Positions 1-12,955 of a stretch of 64,000 bases of DNA are shown here, piece after piece; the first letter of the stretch is position 1, and each line of letters begins with the position of its first letter. Source of the stretch: Cavia porcellus (lineage: Eukaryota; Chordata; Mammalia; Rodentia; Caviidae); assembly GCF_034190915.1 (NCBI RefSeq), contig NW_026947493.1, positions 46,084,501 through 46,148,500 on the forward strand, written 5' to 3'. The notes under the pieces are model-generated. The model searched no databases, was not told the origin of the DNA, and was given only the letters and a program-made list of their open reading frames with translations. The position numbers and the translations under genes are program-made.

Positions 1-3000
1 ATATTTATTCCTTATCTCTAAATTTTGATTAGGGTACTTCTGAGTATATTATGTTTCACAGCCAAAAAAAAAAAGTCACAGGACCTGCCCCATGAACCTT
101 ACAACCTAAAAGAGAAACACACAGGTTAATAGAAAACTAGAATTCAATATAATAACTGTACAAAGTACAGAGAGAATATTGGGGAAAAGGCACCCAAGCG
201 TCCTCCAGGAAGAAATCAGGGAGGACTTTTCATGGTGGCAACACTTGAACTGAGCTTCAGCAAATGAGATGGGACCTGCCCAGTGGACCAGCACAGAGGA
301 ACACTTGCACAGAAACAGGAGATTACAGGCTTGAGGAGTCGAAGCAGTTCAAGCAGTGAGGAATCACGCTGCTAGCAGATGGTGGGACACAGAGACAAAA
401 GGTTAAGATACCGAGATCACAAGACAGCATGAAAGGCAGCTCAGAGGCCACTGAAGGATCTTGTTCCAGTTCAGATATGGGAGCTGTATATCATGATGAT
501 CATTCTTACGGTGAGAAGCAAGATAGTTTAAACAGGGTGAACACAGTTGTGAGAGAAGAGCTCAGAAGGATAATTGCAAGCGGCCTAGCAAGCCATCATA
601 AGCTTTGCTCCACAGCACAATAAATGTGATAAGGACCCTAGGCAGGACTAGCATGAGACACCCGGAGAGGGCTGGGATCTGAAATATGAGGCATCTCAGG
701 GGTCTCCGCTGTGGACATGTTGACTGCAAAGGGCCTATAGGACGATCGTGTAGAAATGCTTCACACTGCTGCCTGGTGTGTGGGCCATAGGCTACAGGAC
801 TGCTGAGCTGAGGGCTTTGTAGCCTGTAGCTGAATTCATGACAGAGACAGGAAGGCCCATTGTGAGAGCACCAAAGTTAATGGGCTGACAAGAAAAGGAG
901 AGGCCACAGAGGAAATCAAGAGCAGCTCCATGGGCAAGAGGAACTCCAGAAAAGACAAATGCTACAATGGGATAAAGCTGGGGGGTTGGGTTCTGAAAAT
1001 AGCTGTTTGATCACACACAACATTCCAAAACTCTGTGGGCCAGATACCTTCGCTTTCTCATGAGCTGCCCCCTTCCACCTAGAATAAGGATCACAGGCAC
1101 TCTGTACAAGTGGACATGGTACGCAGCCTGCAGTACATGCTATAAACTGTAGGAACAGCTCTACAACTCTGCGATAGAGAACTAAGGGAAACAGTTTCAA
1201 GGAGCAAGTGGACAGCGGTGTCGAATGGCAAAGAAATCCAACAAGGAAGGCTGAAATGAGACCACTGCATCACTGGAGACGTGGGCAAGAGCAACCTAAG
1301 CGTGGGGTGAAGCAGGGAGCCGGGCTGCAGTGGGGGCGGCTGTCACGCGGTCCAGAGCCTCAGACTGCTCTTTCACAAGCTCTGCGTGTGAGGGAAAGGA
1401 AGGTGTGGTCTAAGTCAGAGAGTGGCCCAGATGGACCTTGGAGGAGATTTGTCTGTTCTGCTAAGATGCAGAGAGGACTTAAACAGATTTATATATGGAG
1501 GAAACTAGACAAAAAGGAGTGAGAGCCGAATGTGGAGGGTAGAGACAGCTAATGACAATGCGAGACCCTGAGAATCAGCAGGACATGGAATCAACAGCCC
1601 AGATGGTCAGCTTAGCCCTGGAGGCGGTTTCATCAGAGTCAGAATGGAGTAAGTTGGGTGGGAGGGCTAAATCTCAGCTGTCCTGCTTGGTTACTTTTCC
1701 ATCATTTTGGCAATATAATGTAATCATGTTGCAACAGAACATTTGGAAAGCGGAAAAAAGTAACAAACAAAAATCCACCACTTGCATTCATTCTGGCATA
1801 TCTCCTTCCAGCACTTTTCCCTTGGAGGCTGGTAACATGCTGTAGATTCAGTTTTTTAGCTTTGGTTTGGGCAGAGGGGTGTGTTCCATACAACTGAAAA
1901 CAAAACCAGCTCTCAGCGGGAAGAGATGCTGAGAACTTTCCACGTGGCCAAGGGTTGGCATAACTGTAGAGGGAAAGACAGGCAAGCACCAGACAGGAAT
2001 ACCCTGTAATCTCGGCAGGTGGGACCCATGGGTGCAGCGGCGTCAGACACCAGAACTCCGCTGCTGCTTCGATGCACATGTAGGATGGTTTGTTCCAGCA
2101 TGTTCAACAGCTGCCAGCAAGGGCACAAGAGGAAAAAACTCTGAACTCAAGAGCTTTGCCTGGCAGCCAGAGCTCATTGTGTAATCCCCGTCAGAGCCAT
2201 ATGAAATCACTGGTGACCCTTTACAAATGAGGACATGAAGACTCAGAGACAGGGAGAGGAGAGGAAGGAAATAAAGGGACAGAGAGACCCACCCGCAAGG
2301 CCACAGCAGCCCCTCAGAGCCCACAGGTCCCTGGGGTCCTACAGATAAACTGGCTGCAGCTGCGGGGTAGAGGAAGCTGGTTAATAAAGCCTCTTCCTCA
2401 TTAGGTGAAAGCACACAAGCTAACATGTGATTAGAGGAGCAAAGCTTTACCTTCAGAATGAAAATGTTCCTTTCACAGGAGTCCCTACTTCCACTGAACA
2501 ATTGATGGATTGGCATGTGCTGCGCTAGACCCCCAAGATAACAAAAATGATGAGACAACAAAGCGAAATCCTCATGCTAGGAGCTGAATGCAAACTAAAG
2601 AGCAGGATAATTTATGTGACTAAGCATCCTAATTAGTATTCAACTCTTAAAAACAAAATGTGTCATCAAGAAATGTGAGGGCACATCAGAGTGACAACCC
2701 ATTACTATTTCCTCCTGGTATTCCTGTCATCTAAATCACATATACTCCTAAAACAAAAAAACAAACAAAACAAAAAAGAAAAACAAGAAACTACAACAAC
2801 ACATCCCCAGAGAGGCCCAACCTTGATTCACACTCTGTGTACCACTCTCAGAGGTGCAGCGTGAGTGGCCCAAATGAGTGGCTTGAAGGAAGTTACCCCC
2901 TGGGCTGGGCAGGAAAGATTCGGTTTGGAGAGCAGCGTGGGGAGCAGGTGGCACAGGAGAACCTTCTCACTGCCCTCTCTCAGTGCCCCCAGCTCTGGTA

Positions 3001-3394
3001 AGCCAGCCCAAGCAGTGTGTGGTGACCCTTTAAGGCCAGCTCACAGTCCCAGGGCTGAGCTCCCCTGAGCCTCTGCTCCCTTTCCCAGCCCCAAGGACAC
3101 CACAGTTCCAAGTCCCCGAGCTCCTACTTCCTGCACCCACTATTGCCCAAGATATGGCAGTCCCAGGGGATAGGTCGGAGCCTGGGGGCATCAACTGGTA
3201 CCCTCGGGTACCACGTACATGCTTGAGGGAGAGGGCAAGAGAGACAGACTGCAGAAAAGTGGGAATCCCAAGTCCAGCGACTTGAGGAACAGAGGTAAAT
3301 GCAATCCTAGATGTCTAAGGGACAAATCCAGTTTTTAAAAAAATAGTTCAAAACTCAGCTCAGTCTTTTATGAGCTGCCAGTCCCCATGCTAGT

Positions 3395-3550
3395 TACTGA
3401 CCATTTCCAGCACTCAGATTCTCACCTCTGTAAATGTCTTCATAAGATTGTCAGGATTAAATGAGTTAAGCAAGGGGAAGAGTTTATTAGAACAGTGTCT
3501 GACCCATGCTACACACTCACAAATGCTGGCCATTTTAGCAAGGATGGACA
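3395..3550 (+). mobile_element. MIR relic
   Basis: TTCTCACCTCTGTAAATG, GTCAGGATTAAATGAGTTAA and AACAGTGTCTGACCCATGC match the 3' half of MIR. Confidence 0.65.
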
Positions 3551-4254
3551 TCACTACCTAGCGATGGCTATTATCAATGAATTTAACATTGGCACAAAGA
3601 GGTTGGAATTATAATTAGGTAAATTTCTATGTACTATTTAATCTACAGGATTTCATTTTAAGCAATTAGTTGTCAACTGTAAACTTTGATGTGTTTTTTA
3701 ATAGATAAGCCTTTGACATTTAGCTACTCTGTATTCCTATTCAGCTGTATGCATATATCTTAATCTAAAGAGCTCACTACAGCATTGTTAGCAGAACAGA
3801 AGATTCTGGTTTGTTAAAAAGTCTGGGAATACCCCAATCTTCCTCCTCATTTATCCAAGGAAGTGGGCCTATCAACTGTCCTGCTTTGTTTGTTTCTCCT
3901 ATATTGAGCATTATTATCCTATATCACTAGATGATGAAGCTTTTACTGAGTCACAATATCGCTTGCCTTAATAAAGTTATTTTCCTCTTTCTTCCACCTT
4001 TTGTCAACATAGAAACAATATAACCTATAAATAAGCACAAAAATTTACCCAAATCTAACATATGATTGGGAGCTCAAGAAAACCTTGAACTGAAGGAGAG
4101 AGGGACAAAAGTAGGGGACCCATGTATTAACAAGAATATTATAGATGCAGGGAATGTCATTGTACTGCTGTTCTGCAGCTATTAAGAACAATAATTTTTA
4201 AAAATTTAAGAAAAAAAAGAAAAACCATTTTTTTTTATGGCACGCAGTTGCTAA

Positions 4255-4405
4255 CTCCTGTCCTCAGGCCTGCCCCATCCACTGAGTTTACTGCTCTGTC
4301 TCTTTCTCAGCTCCCTGAGCACAGGAGGAACTATACTCTCATTACCTTCCTACCTCTCTGTACCAACCAGGGTCAGTGAATGAATGGATGAATGAACAAA
4401 TTTTA
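4255..4405 (+). mobile_element. L2 3' end relic
   Basis: CAGCTCCCTGAGCACAGGAG and GTGAATGAATGGATGAATGA resemble the L2 3' end. Confidence 0.5.
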
Positions 4406-4633
4406 TTACTTAGCATTTTTGTATCGAAACTTCAAGCAAATTACCCACCCATTTCAGTTTTCGATTATTCTTTCAAATAGACTATATCCCACTTTGCAAA
4501 CAGAAAATCTTAAGTCTAGTCTGGTGCTATGGTAGCTTGCTAAAATTAATTTAAAATCAATAGATAATAAATATCTAAACTGATGCCTGAAGAACTTCAT
4601 TTTTTCAAAATTCCAAATTAGTGAAAGCTTACT

Positions 4634-4826
4634 CTGAGTAGGCACCGTGGTACACACCTGTAATCCCAATGCTCTGAGAGCCTGCGGCAGGAGGACAGCA
4701 AATTCAAGACTAGCCTGGGTGAGTCATGGACTTCGTGAGACCTTGTCTAAAAATATAAAAACTGAAACAGGGCTGGAGATGTAACTCAGTGTGAAAGCCT
4801 GGATTCAATTCTCAGTATACCTACAC
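4634..4826 (+). mobile_element. B1-ID dimeric SINE
   Basis: A B1-like half (GTAGGCACCGTGGTACACAC to GAGACCTTGTCT) joins through an A-rich linker to an ID-like half (GGGCTGGAGATGTAACTCAG). Dimers of this order are known from non-murid rodents. Confidence 0.8.
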
Positions 4827-6431
4827 ACACAACACTGAGTATGGGCCAGGCACTATGATAGCTAAACCCCACATAGGGAACTCTCTCAACATCTGATGGA
4901 TCTTGATGCTCTGAAGTCAAAAGATGTCTTACGGTCAACAGTAACTTAACCTTACAACATAGTCTCATTAGAAGCATTTTCTCTCACTGTGACTCAAAAT
5001 TATGGGATATTTTACCATCGTGGTATCTTAGATTGGAAGGAATGCACCATTCTCTCCATATCACAGCTAGTGAGTGGCAGATGAGGTAAATGAAATAAAA
5101 TTCATTCAGTTTTCTAAAATTCATGCTTCTAACTTTATGATTCAAAATAAATGTTTTCCTCTGGCTCAGGGCAAATTATTTTAAGTTTCCACTTCTCTTG
5201 CAAACATTTTCTTGTAAGAAATATCAATTGCTGTCAGAGGGGAACAACCAAAAAGAACATTCTTGAAATCCAGATCTTGAAACTAGAAAGTTTTAAGTGG
5301 CCTGAGAACACATGACTTGGTTAGTATATATTCTCACAAACTGTACATAAACCCATGAAAAAAAATATCTTTTTTTCATACAACTCAATCTTACTAGTGT
5401 AGGAAAATCTTAGAAATTCTTTTTCAAATACTTCGGTGTTATCATTAGAATTAATTTATGAATTATTTTTCTTGAATATTGTGGTTGTTTTAAGACAGGA
5501 AACAAACTTTGTCTTTAAATTCAGAATATTTCAAATGTGACTTCAAGGCCAACTGGACTGCGGATTAAGAGAGGCAGCCCTCGCAGCGTACTGGCCTGGA
5601 CCGGCTGTGTCACAGTTCCTTCCCAGGAGGCTCTGGGAAGCCTGCAGGCCCAGGGTGCACAATCTGGAGTTCTTTTAGGAAATCATCCACAGCAGATAAT
5701 CTGGCAGGGCAGCCAGCCTAACAAAGCCCTGCTGCGGACCAGCAGGCTAAAGGCTGCCCCTCTTGACCCTCACTCAAAGGAGACAGTGTTAGAAGTAGAC
5801 TTCCAAGCCTCAGTTTCCTACCGAGGACCTGATGACAATCACCATGTGACCCAGATGGGACCACTTGCCACTCACCAACAGAGAAGATTCTGGAATTTCT
5901 AGCATGACTGTGCTGAAATTAATAGTGTACAGGGTTTCAAAGGAATAACACACTTCTCAGAGCCCCAGCCTCGATGGCTTCAGTGTGCAGAGATCTATAA
6001 AGCACGTATCTACCTCCTCTTAAGCCCCGTGGGTCCCATTCACCTATGATGGTGCTGTCACCCGGAATAGTGCTGTCTCCAACTCTTTGCCGACACAGGG
6101 AGCCACTGCACACAGGGGAGAAATATGAGAACCCCAGCCTCTGGGTTTCAAAGTCTTGGGGGTACTGAAGGAAAGGTAATAGAAAGGAACATTCAATGGA
6201 GAAAACAACCATGCTTTTCATTTCAGGCTCCGGCTGAAATAATGCATCAACACCAGCGCTGAGCTGTGTCAGGAGAGGGAGTCCAAACTGAGAGCAAATT
6301 AACATTTCATCTTTTATGCCCAGCAAATCTAAAGGAATTTTCTGCATCCGGGCAATAAAATCCCTGAAGTCAAAAACAGCCTAAAATGACCAAATGCAAA
6401 AAATCAGTGTTTACCACCCTCTCTGGCAAAC

Positions 6432-6460
6432 TAAAATTTCAGTTTAAAACTGAAATTTTA
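6432..6460. repeat. Perfect 14-bp inverted repeat
   Basis: TAAAATTTCAGTTT (6432-6445) and AAACTGAAATTTTA (6447-6460) are exact reverse complements with one base between. Confidence 0.9.
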
Positions 6461-7040
6461 AACAAGTTGCAAAATGTGGCAGAGGAGACGGGACAGGAAA
6501 GGCCTTTGTAGAGGAAAGTGCACCGGAGAATAATGGCATAGTACCCTATTAACTTTTCAGTGATTAAAATAGGCCTCAGAGGAAGACCTTGGCGTCAAGT
6601 TACTGTACTTAGTTTCCATTCAGAGAGGCAAAGCCCACAGATGTGGGCCCCAGCCAAATGCAGAGTCCCCTATGGGGGCCTTTCGGGCAAGATCCATTTT
6701 CTGTCAGCAGTTTCCGACTTCTCCTCTGTCCATTGTTGTCCAAATCCAGCAGCTCTCCGAGCTTTCCCATGGAGAAGGTTGACCGTCATTACACCCGCTA
6801 ATAGCTGAGCTGCAAAGCCCTGACCAAGCTATCCTCCCCCTGGGAGAAACCAGCAGACTTTTTAAACTGTTCATCTGGGGAAAGGAAAGAAAAAAAGCCT
6901 GGAGCAAACGTGGCACGTGGAGGTTCTGCCCACGGGAGGGTCCTCACCGCTCCAAGGCCAGGTGACCAGGTGGAGCTTTTATGCTTCACAAACATACTAA
7001 TTCTCTTTTTTGTGAAGCGAGAGAAAACACTTTGCTTTGT

Positions 7041-8105
7041 TATTTTATTTCTATTAGTGCATGTTAATTGTGCAGAATAATGGGTTTCACTGTGGCATTT
7101 TCACACACGCATATAATGTACCTTCAATCCTACCTGCCCTTCCTGCTCCCCCCAGTCCCCTTTTCCTTCCCCAGCACAGTAGTCTCCTTCCACTTCTGTC
7201 TTTCTTTGCTGTTGTTTTGGTTTTGTTGTTGGTTTTTTTTCTTGTAGATGTCACACACAGGAGAAAATATGTCATACTTGTCTTTCCGAGTCCAGCTTAT
7301 TTTATCTAGAAGATCTCTGGCTCTGTTGGTTTGCTTGTAGGCGACAGGATTTCATCCTTCTTTATGGATTAATAATATTCTATTGTGTGCACCACATTTC
7401 TTTATCTATTCAATGCTTGGTGGGCACTCAGGCTGGTTCTGTCTCTTGGGTATTGTGATTGTGACTCGTTCCAAAACAAACAATAGTAGGTAGATAATTC
7501 TAGAGCACGGTATGCTGACTTTAATTTCTTCTGATGTATACCAAGGAGTGGGATAGCTGGGTCATGTGGTACTTCTGCTTTATTTTCTTGAAGAATGTTC
7601 ACACTGATTTCCATTATGGCTATATTACCTTTATTACCACCAACAGGATAGAGAGGTTCCTTTCCCCTTCTATTCTTGCTAGCAACTCTTCCTTCCTTCC
7701 TTCCCTCCTTCCTTCCTTCTTTCCTTTCTTTCTTTCTTTTTCTTTCCTTCTTTGTTTCTTTTTTAATTCTTGACAACAGCCATTCTGACAGGACAACATA
7801 GAACCACGGTGTAGTTTTGATTGCATGTCCCCGAAGCTAAAGATGTTGAACATCTTTTTCTTGCACTTACTGGCCTGCACTCTTCTCAGGAGAAGTGTCT
7901 GTTCAGTCCGCTTGGCCTTCACTGATGGGATCATTTGTTGCTTTGGTGTTGGGATTTTGGAGCTCTCCGTACAGTCTGGATATTGACCTTCCGTTGGAAG
8001 AGTAGCTGACAGAGCTCCTTCCATGTAGGCTGTCTTTTCACTCTGCTGTTTCCTTTGCTGTGCAGAAACTTCTTAATTTGATGAAATCTCATTTGTCATT
8101 CTATT
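7041..8105 (-). mobile_element. LINE-1 3' end, antisense
   Basis: The plus strand shows the reverse of a rodent L1 3' region: TAATGGGTTTCACTGTGGCA with CATATAATGTACC (3' UTR), TAATAATATTCTATTGTGTG, ACCAAGGAGTGGGATAGCTG and TTTGCTGTGCAGAAACTTC. A CTTC/TTTC repeat (7686-7755) sits inside. No intact ORF2. Confidence 0.88.
7686..7755. repeat. CTTC/TTTC microsatellite
   Basis: CTTC, then TTTC, units interrupt the antisense L1; on the minus strand it gives K/E/R-rich chance frames. Confidence 0.9.
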
Positions 8106-8239
8106 TAGAGAGTTATTATCTGTCCCTGTATCTCAAAGTACAGAAAATTATACTAATTCTCCCAGGTGAAGAGAGGGGAAGCTAGGTCACGCATTTCATA
8201 ACACAGCTAAAGCACTAATTTGAACACGTAGTGTTTATT

Positions 8240-8955
8240 TTTGTTTTTCTTTAGTTGACAGCTTTGCTGAGCTATAATCCATATAGAGTACTACACAACA
8301 TGCCTACTTCAGCTTTACAGGTCAGTGATTTTAGTACACACACAAAGATGTGCAAACATTACCAAAATTTCAGAACATTTTCATCACCCCAAAAAGGAAC
8401 TCTGTACCAATGAGCTGTATCACACCCCTTCCCTCCCCGCTCTTCCCTAACCCATCCCAGCCCCAGACATTCACTAATCTATTTTCTGTCTCTATCAATT
8501 TGTCTATTTTGTATAAGTAAATTCCCCTACTATATATGTCTGGCTTTTGTAATTCAGCATAATTTTTTCAAAGTTCATTCATGCTGAAGTGTTTTCATTC
8601 CTACTTATAGTCAAATAATAATAATATTCCACTTCATTTACATATCACATTTTATTAATCCATGCATCCACTGATGCACGTTTGGGCTGTTTCTATTTTT
8701 TTTTTTTTTTACTATTATGAATAATGCTGCTGTGAACACTCATGTGTAAGTTCTGTGTAGGCAGATACCTTCACGTTCTTGAGAATTTCCTGCTCATATG
8801 TTTGGGGAGTGCCAAACTGTTTTCGAAAGTGGCTGTAGGGTTTGACATTTGCATCACTGTCCTCAAGGATTCTAATTTCTTTTTTCCTGATCTTAGGAAG
8901 AAAGTATCCAGTCTTTCATCCTCAAGTATGCTATTATCTGTGGCATTCCCATAAG
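8240..8955 (-). mobile_element. Older LINE-1 3' UTR (L1M-type), antisense
   Basis: GTTGACAGCTTTGCTGAGCT, CAGAACATTTTCATCACCCC, TTCACTAATCTATTTTCTGT, AATAATGCTGCTGTGAACA and GTGCCAAACTGTTTTCGAAA follow the well-known old mammalian L1 3' end in reverse. Confidence 0.88.
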
Positions 8956-9440
8956 TGCCCTTTACAATATTGTATTTTTAATCTTCAACTATTTAAACAA
9001 TAGTTTACCTAAAATTCAGATTTCCTATTAAGCATAACTTTCAGAAAACTTATTAAAATATGATTTTAAGATATATTTAACAGAAAGCATTTACATGTCA
9101 GGGTCTTACATAGTGAGATAATAGGAAAACTCCTAACCACATGGAGTTTACAATCTAGTGTAGAGAAACAGACAAACCAGTCACTGAAACAACCATATCA
9201 AATGTTGGAAGATTTAAAGTATTGTAGATAAAAATGTTCAGCAAAGAAAAGAAATCAGACTGGGGGAAAAAGGTGCATTTTCAAAGGACAAGGAGTCAGT
9301 TAAGCAAACACCTACAGGAGGAGGAGGATAGTATCTATGGTGAATAAGTCACACTCTCGCTATAGACTATTTTCCATTGAAGAAAGCTTAGTAGTAGCCT
9401 GGGATAATAAAAAAAAATTTATAGCTATAAAAAGTCCCCA

Positions 9441-9594
9441 AGCCAGGCATGGTGGCTCATGCCTGTAATTCCAGAACTCAGGAGATTGAGGCAGGAGGAT
9501 CGTTGCAAGTTTGAAACTAGCCTGGGCTTTGTGTGAGCTCAAGACCAGCCTCAACTGCATAATGAGAGCCTATCTCAATAAGACCAAAAAAAAA
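9441..9594 (+). mobile_element. B1-type (7SL-derived) SINE
   Basis: AGCCAGGCATGGTGGCTCAT to CTATCTCAATAAGACC plus A run. It shows the internal duplication (a CTAGCCTGGGC and a CCAGCCTCAAC half). Confidence 0.9.
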
Positions 9595-9606
9595 GCCCCC
9601 CCCCCC

Positions 9607-9842
9607 AATTTTTTTTGAGAATTTTTTTTATTTAAAGAAAGATGAAACAAAATAGAAAACAGGCAGAAATAGTACATACTTTCAAAGAAAAGAAATAAAC
9701 AGTAATAAATTACTAATTGATGCATACATATTGTCCCCCCACAAATATTTGTTCAAGATACACAAGTGGAACATATAAATGGGAATACAACCAGGGAGAC
9801 TGCAAACAGTTCTGTTCAACTATCCAACAAAAACTAAGTATT
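9607..9842 (-). mobile_element. HAL1-like 3' end, short 5'-truncated copy
   Basis: This is similar to 61524-61750 and 62035-62300, with the same order of landmarks: AAAGAAAGATGAAACAAAAT, AGAAATAGTACATA, AAATAAACAGTAA, then CAGTTCTGTTCAACTATCC. The copies share orientation. It lies beside a B1 SINE and an 11-base C run at 9597-9607. Confidence 0.7.
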
Positions 9843-9898
9843 ATAAGCCCCCAAATTAATCAGCCTTCTTTGTTTCTAAATGACACAGTTTATCAGTG

Positions 9899-9901
<3 letters not shown>

Positions 9902-9941
<40 letters not shown>
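9902..9941. repeat. (CA)n microsatellite
   Basis: About 20 uninterrupted AC/CA units. Confidence 0.97.
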
Positions 9942-9942
<1 letters not shown>

Positions 9943-10730
9943 GATACAACTTTGGACAAGACTGTGAGAGGGTGAAATATTCATTAGTATGCTACTGGTT
10001 GCATTTTGAACTTGAATATGTAATTTTGCTTCACAAGCCGTGCGTAATTCACCAGATGATGAAATCCACAAAATGAATTTTATAACAATAAAATTGTCTT
10101 ATTAAAAAAAAGTGACTCTAGTAATATTACGGCCCAAGCATCTATGAAGAGCACAAGCCCCACAGCCCCTGAGAACTAGGTTTCATAAATTAATGGATTG
10201 ATCAACCTTACAACAAGTAACCACTGCAAGAAAGCAGCAGAAAGGAAAGAGCTAATGTGTCTTCACAAACTGACCCATCCCTAACCTTCTCAGCAATCAC
10301 CTAAAAGTCTCCTCCCATTATTACTCAGACTTTATCTATTCTTGATTTAAACAAATAAAATCACATATTTTCAGATAAAATTTCTCTTTGGAAGACAAAT
10401 GAGCATGTAAATGTATTTCATTTTACATTAAACTTCAAAGACACATGTGACCCAGGAAAGGAAGAAAACACGCAGTAACAACTGGCGATGTCACATACCT
10501 CCCGACTAATAACCATGGACGATGGTCACTGCTCACCAAGAACCCCAGATATTACACTGGAAGCTTTGGCAGGATAAAAGATAGCTCTTAAGTCTTTTCA
10601 TATTTCTATCTTGACCAAAATAAAGACTGTGCAGGGCACATGCTAAATTAAATATTTTTATCTTCAAAGCTAGAGATGAGTAGACATTTAGTCTGAAACT
10701 GAAAGGGGCTGTTATAAGATGGAGAAGTGG

Positions 10731-10830
10731 GGGCTGGGGGTTTAGCTCAGCGGCATAAGCACCTGCCTTGTAAGCAGGTGGTCATGAGTTCGATCCCCGG
10801 TACCGATTAAAAAAAAAAAAAAAAAAAAAA
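10731..10830 (+). mobile_element. Young ID-like SINE
   Basis: A tRNA-like body (GGGCTGGGGGTTTAGCTCAG, then GAGTTCGATCC) ends GGTACCGATT plus about 22 A. It is flanked by a perfect 15-bp target duplication, AAGATGGAGAAGTGG, at 10716-10730 and 10831-10845. The A and B boxes are an internal pol III promoter. Confidence 0.95.
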
Positions 10831-11825
10831 AAGATGGAGAAGTGGATAGTACTCTTCTAGGCAAGGATCAGCAGAAAATTTTTATAAAGGGCTAGGTAAC
10901 AAATACTTTCCACCCTGTAGACCAGGCACTGTCAGTTACAGCTACTCACTTCTGCGGTTGCAGAGTTAAAGTTGTCATGGACAAAAGGTAAACAAATGGG
11001 TATGACTGTTTTCTAATATTTTATTTACAGAAACAGGGAGAGGACTGAATGTGATATAAGACTCCTATTCTAGGGCAGCAGTTTGGGTTATAGCTGCCTG
11101 CAGTGCAGACTACATTTCCCAGTCTCCCATGCTAGGACTGTGGTCATATGATCAATTCTGGCCAATGTAATGTTCCTCTTCCAACTTCCTCGCTTCTGCT
11201 ACTTGCACCACACACAATGTAGCTGGACTTCCACTTTGGACCATGCGGACAACAGTCATGATGGGGCAGAAACTAGAAGCAATTTGGATACTGATCCTAT
11301 GTCAGCCTTTAGCTGTGCTGAGTCTCTGATATTCTAAAATAAACAAATAAAAATCCTATAATCCTATTGTAACACAAAATCTGAAATCATCTTTTCAATT
11401 CGTTTTTCAAAGATGACAGAATAAAAATGAGGCTGTGAGAAGAGGAGTCACAAGTTAAATGAGTCATTTGTTAATGCCAGAATAAGGCCTAGACTCTCAA
11501 GTGTTCTGATTCTAAATCTAATGCTTTTTCACATCTGCATGAAACTTACGCTCCCATAATCACGCAGCAAACACAGAAGTTTGCTAATTTTGTGTGTGTT
11601 TCCCCAATCAGTCAAGCCACTTATTTTCTCTAGGAACAGGTGTTCCATTTTATTTTAAAAGTGAAAGGGGAAATATTTTTATTTCTAGAGACCTCCTCTA
11701 TAGACAGTTTTTCCAAACTCCATTTTTTCAGAAGTGAAAGCCTTTTTTGTTGCCCTTAGCCTTTATTTTTTATTTGGTTTGGTTTGGTGTGGTCTTGTCT
11801 TGGCGGGGGGTTGGGTTTTGGTTTT

Positions 11826-11903
11826 TGGCAGTGCTGGGGAGTGAACTCAGGACCTCACACATGATACACAGGTGCTCTGCCACTGAGCTACATTCCCTGC
11901 CAA
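11826..11903 (-). mobile_element. Older ID-type SINE
   Basis: The reverse complement keeps the tRNA-like core (GTAGCTCAGTGGCAGAGC) and ends TTCACTCCCCAGCACTG, closer to the common rodent ID form. Confidence 0.8.
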
Positions 11904-12044
11904 AGAAAGTACATTGGACTAATTTTCCACCTAATGCAATAGGAAACTCAAAATGCACTTCAAAGGGTCTTACACATTATTATCTTCAATCATGAGGTAA
12001 ACACCAAAAAGCAAATGCTGTGATTAAAAGATTAAATGTTTTAT

Positions 12045-12100
12045 GGGCAAGCACAAGGTCCTGAGTTTGATTCCTGGTACCTGCCCACCACCCCCTAAAT
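12045..12100 (+). mobile_element. ID-type SINE, 3' half
   Basis: GGGCAAGCACAAGGTCCTGA, then TTTGATTCCTGGTACC, matches the 3' half of the SINE. Confidence 0.6.
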
Positions 12101-12224
12101 ATTAAATGTCTTTATATCACAGTGAGCTGGCTTCAACTTTCTTTAAAATTAGCAGCAAAAATCTGAACTAATATGAGGGAAATTTTTATAGGTTTTTCAA
12201 AGAACATTCATATCAATTATTTAA

Positions 12225-12430
12225 TTGATCAATACAAAAGCCCTGGGAATGGTATAATCTGCTTATACAGATAAGGAAAAAGATCATGAGAAAGCCAAAG
12301 GATGATGCAATAACCATGATACATTTATAAAGTACTTTAAGTCTTAAAGTATTTACATTTAATCTTATGCCACTCGACAATTACTTTTAATTTCTATTTT
12401 GTGGATAAGCAACTCAAGCAGTCTTCAAAA
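12225..12430 (-). mobile_element. Possible MIR relic, antisense
   Basis: TAATCTGCTTATACAGATAA and a second match at 12330-12420 (TAAAGTACTTTAAGTCTTAA, GTGGATAAGCAACTC) resemble reversed MIR. Strongly decayed. Confidence 0.4.
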
Positions 12431-12887
12431 CAAAATGCTGCAGTTCATTAATATATATGAGATATGCAAGTATGTATGATTATGCATTATGTATCGTATA
12501 TAAATGCATGTGCTTGTGTGTATGTGTAAATAAATTCAGAAGACCCAGTTTCAGCAGGTTTTAGCTAGTCTTCATCCATAATTTAACCACAATATAAAAG
12601 GCTATTTATGTATTGTTTATCCAATTTTGGTCTTTGAAGTTTAATCACACTTGTGTTTAATCAACACAAGAAATAAGAAAATAAACTCCCTGAAATAACT
12701 ATCACATAATATCAGAACCTTGATTTTCAGCTATGTTAGTGTATTTCTAAAGATATTTGTTTTACATGATATTTAGCCTACATGGCAATCTTCATTTATA
12801 AATTTAATATGGGGAAAAATGAATGTTCAAATACAAATTAAACACATTTCTAAGGCATTTCTGATACTCAACATTTCATTCACTTTT

Positions 12888-12955
12888 TTTTGGACTAGGG
12901 ATTGAACTCAGGAAGTCATGCTTGCCAGGCAGAAACTTATACCGCAGAGCCCTAT
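12888..12955 (-). mobile_element. Old ID-type SINE relic
   Basis: GGGATTGAACTCAGGAAGTC and CTTGCCAGGCAG are the reverse complement of the tRNA-like B box and anticodon region. Confidence 0.65.

Noticed and set aside
2043..2561. 172-codon minus-strand open frame
   Set aside because: Composition is low-complexity Ser/Leu-rich, no family is recognised, and overlapping frames exist; treated as chance.
9717..10076. Frame with a His-Thr repeat
   Set aside because: The repeat is the CA microsatellite; the rest is HAL1-like tail and intron.
10731..10830. Possible tRNA gene (A and B boxes visible)
   Set aside because: The same unit recurs many times with poly(A) tails and target duplications, so it is a SINE. 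The body does not fold as an intact tRNA in the copies inspected.
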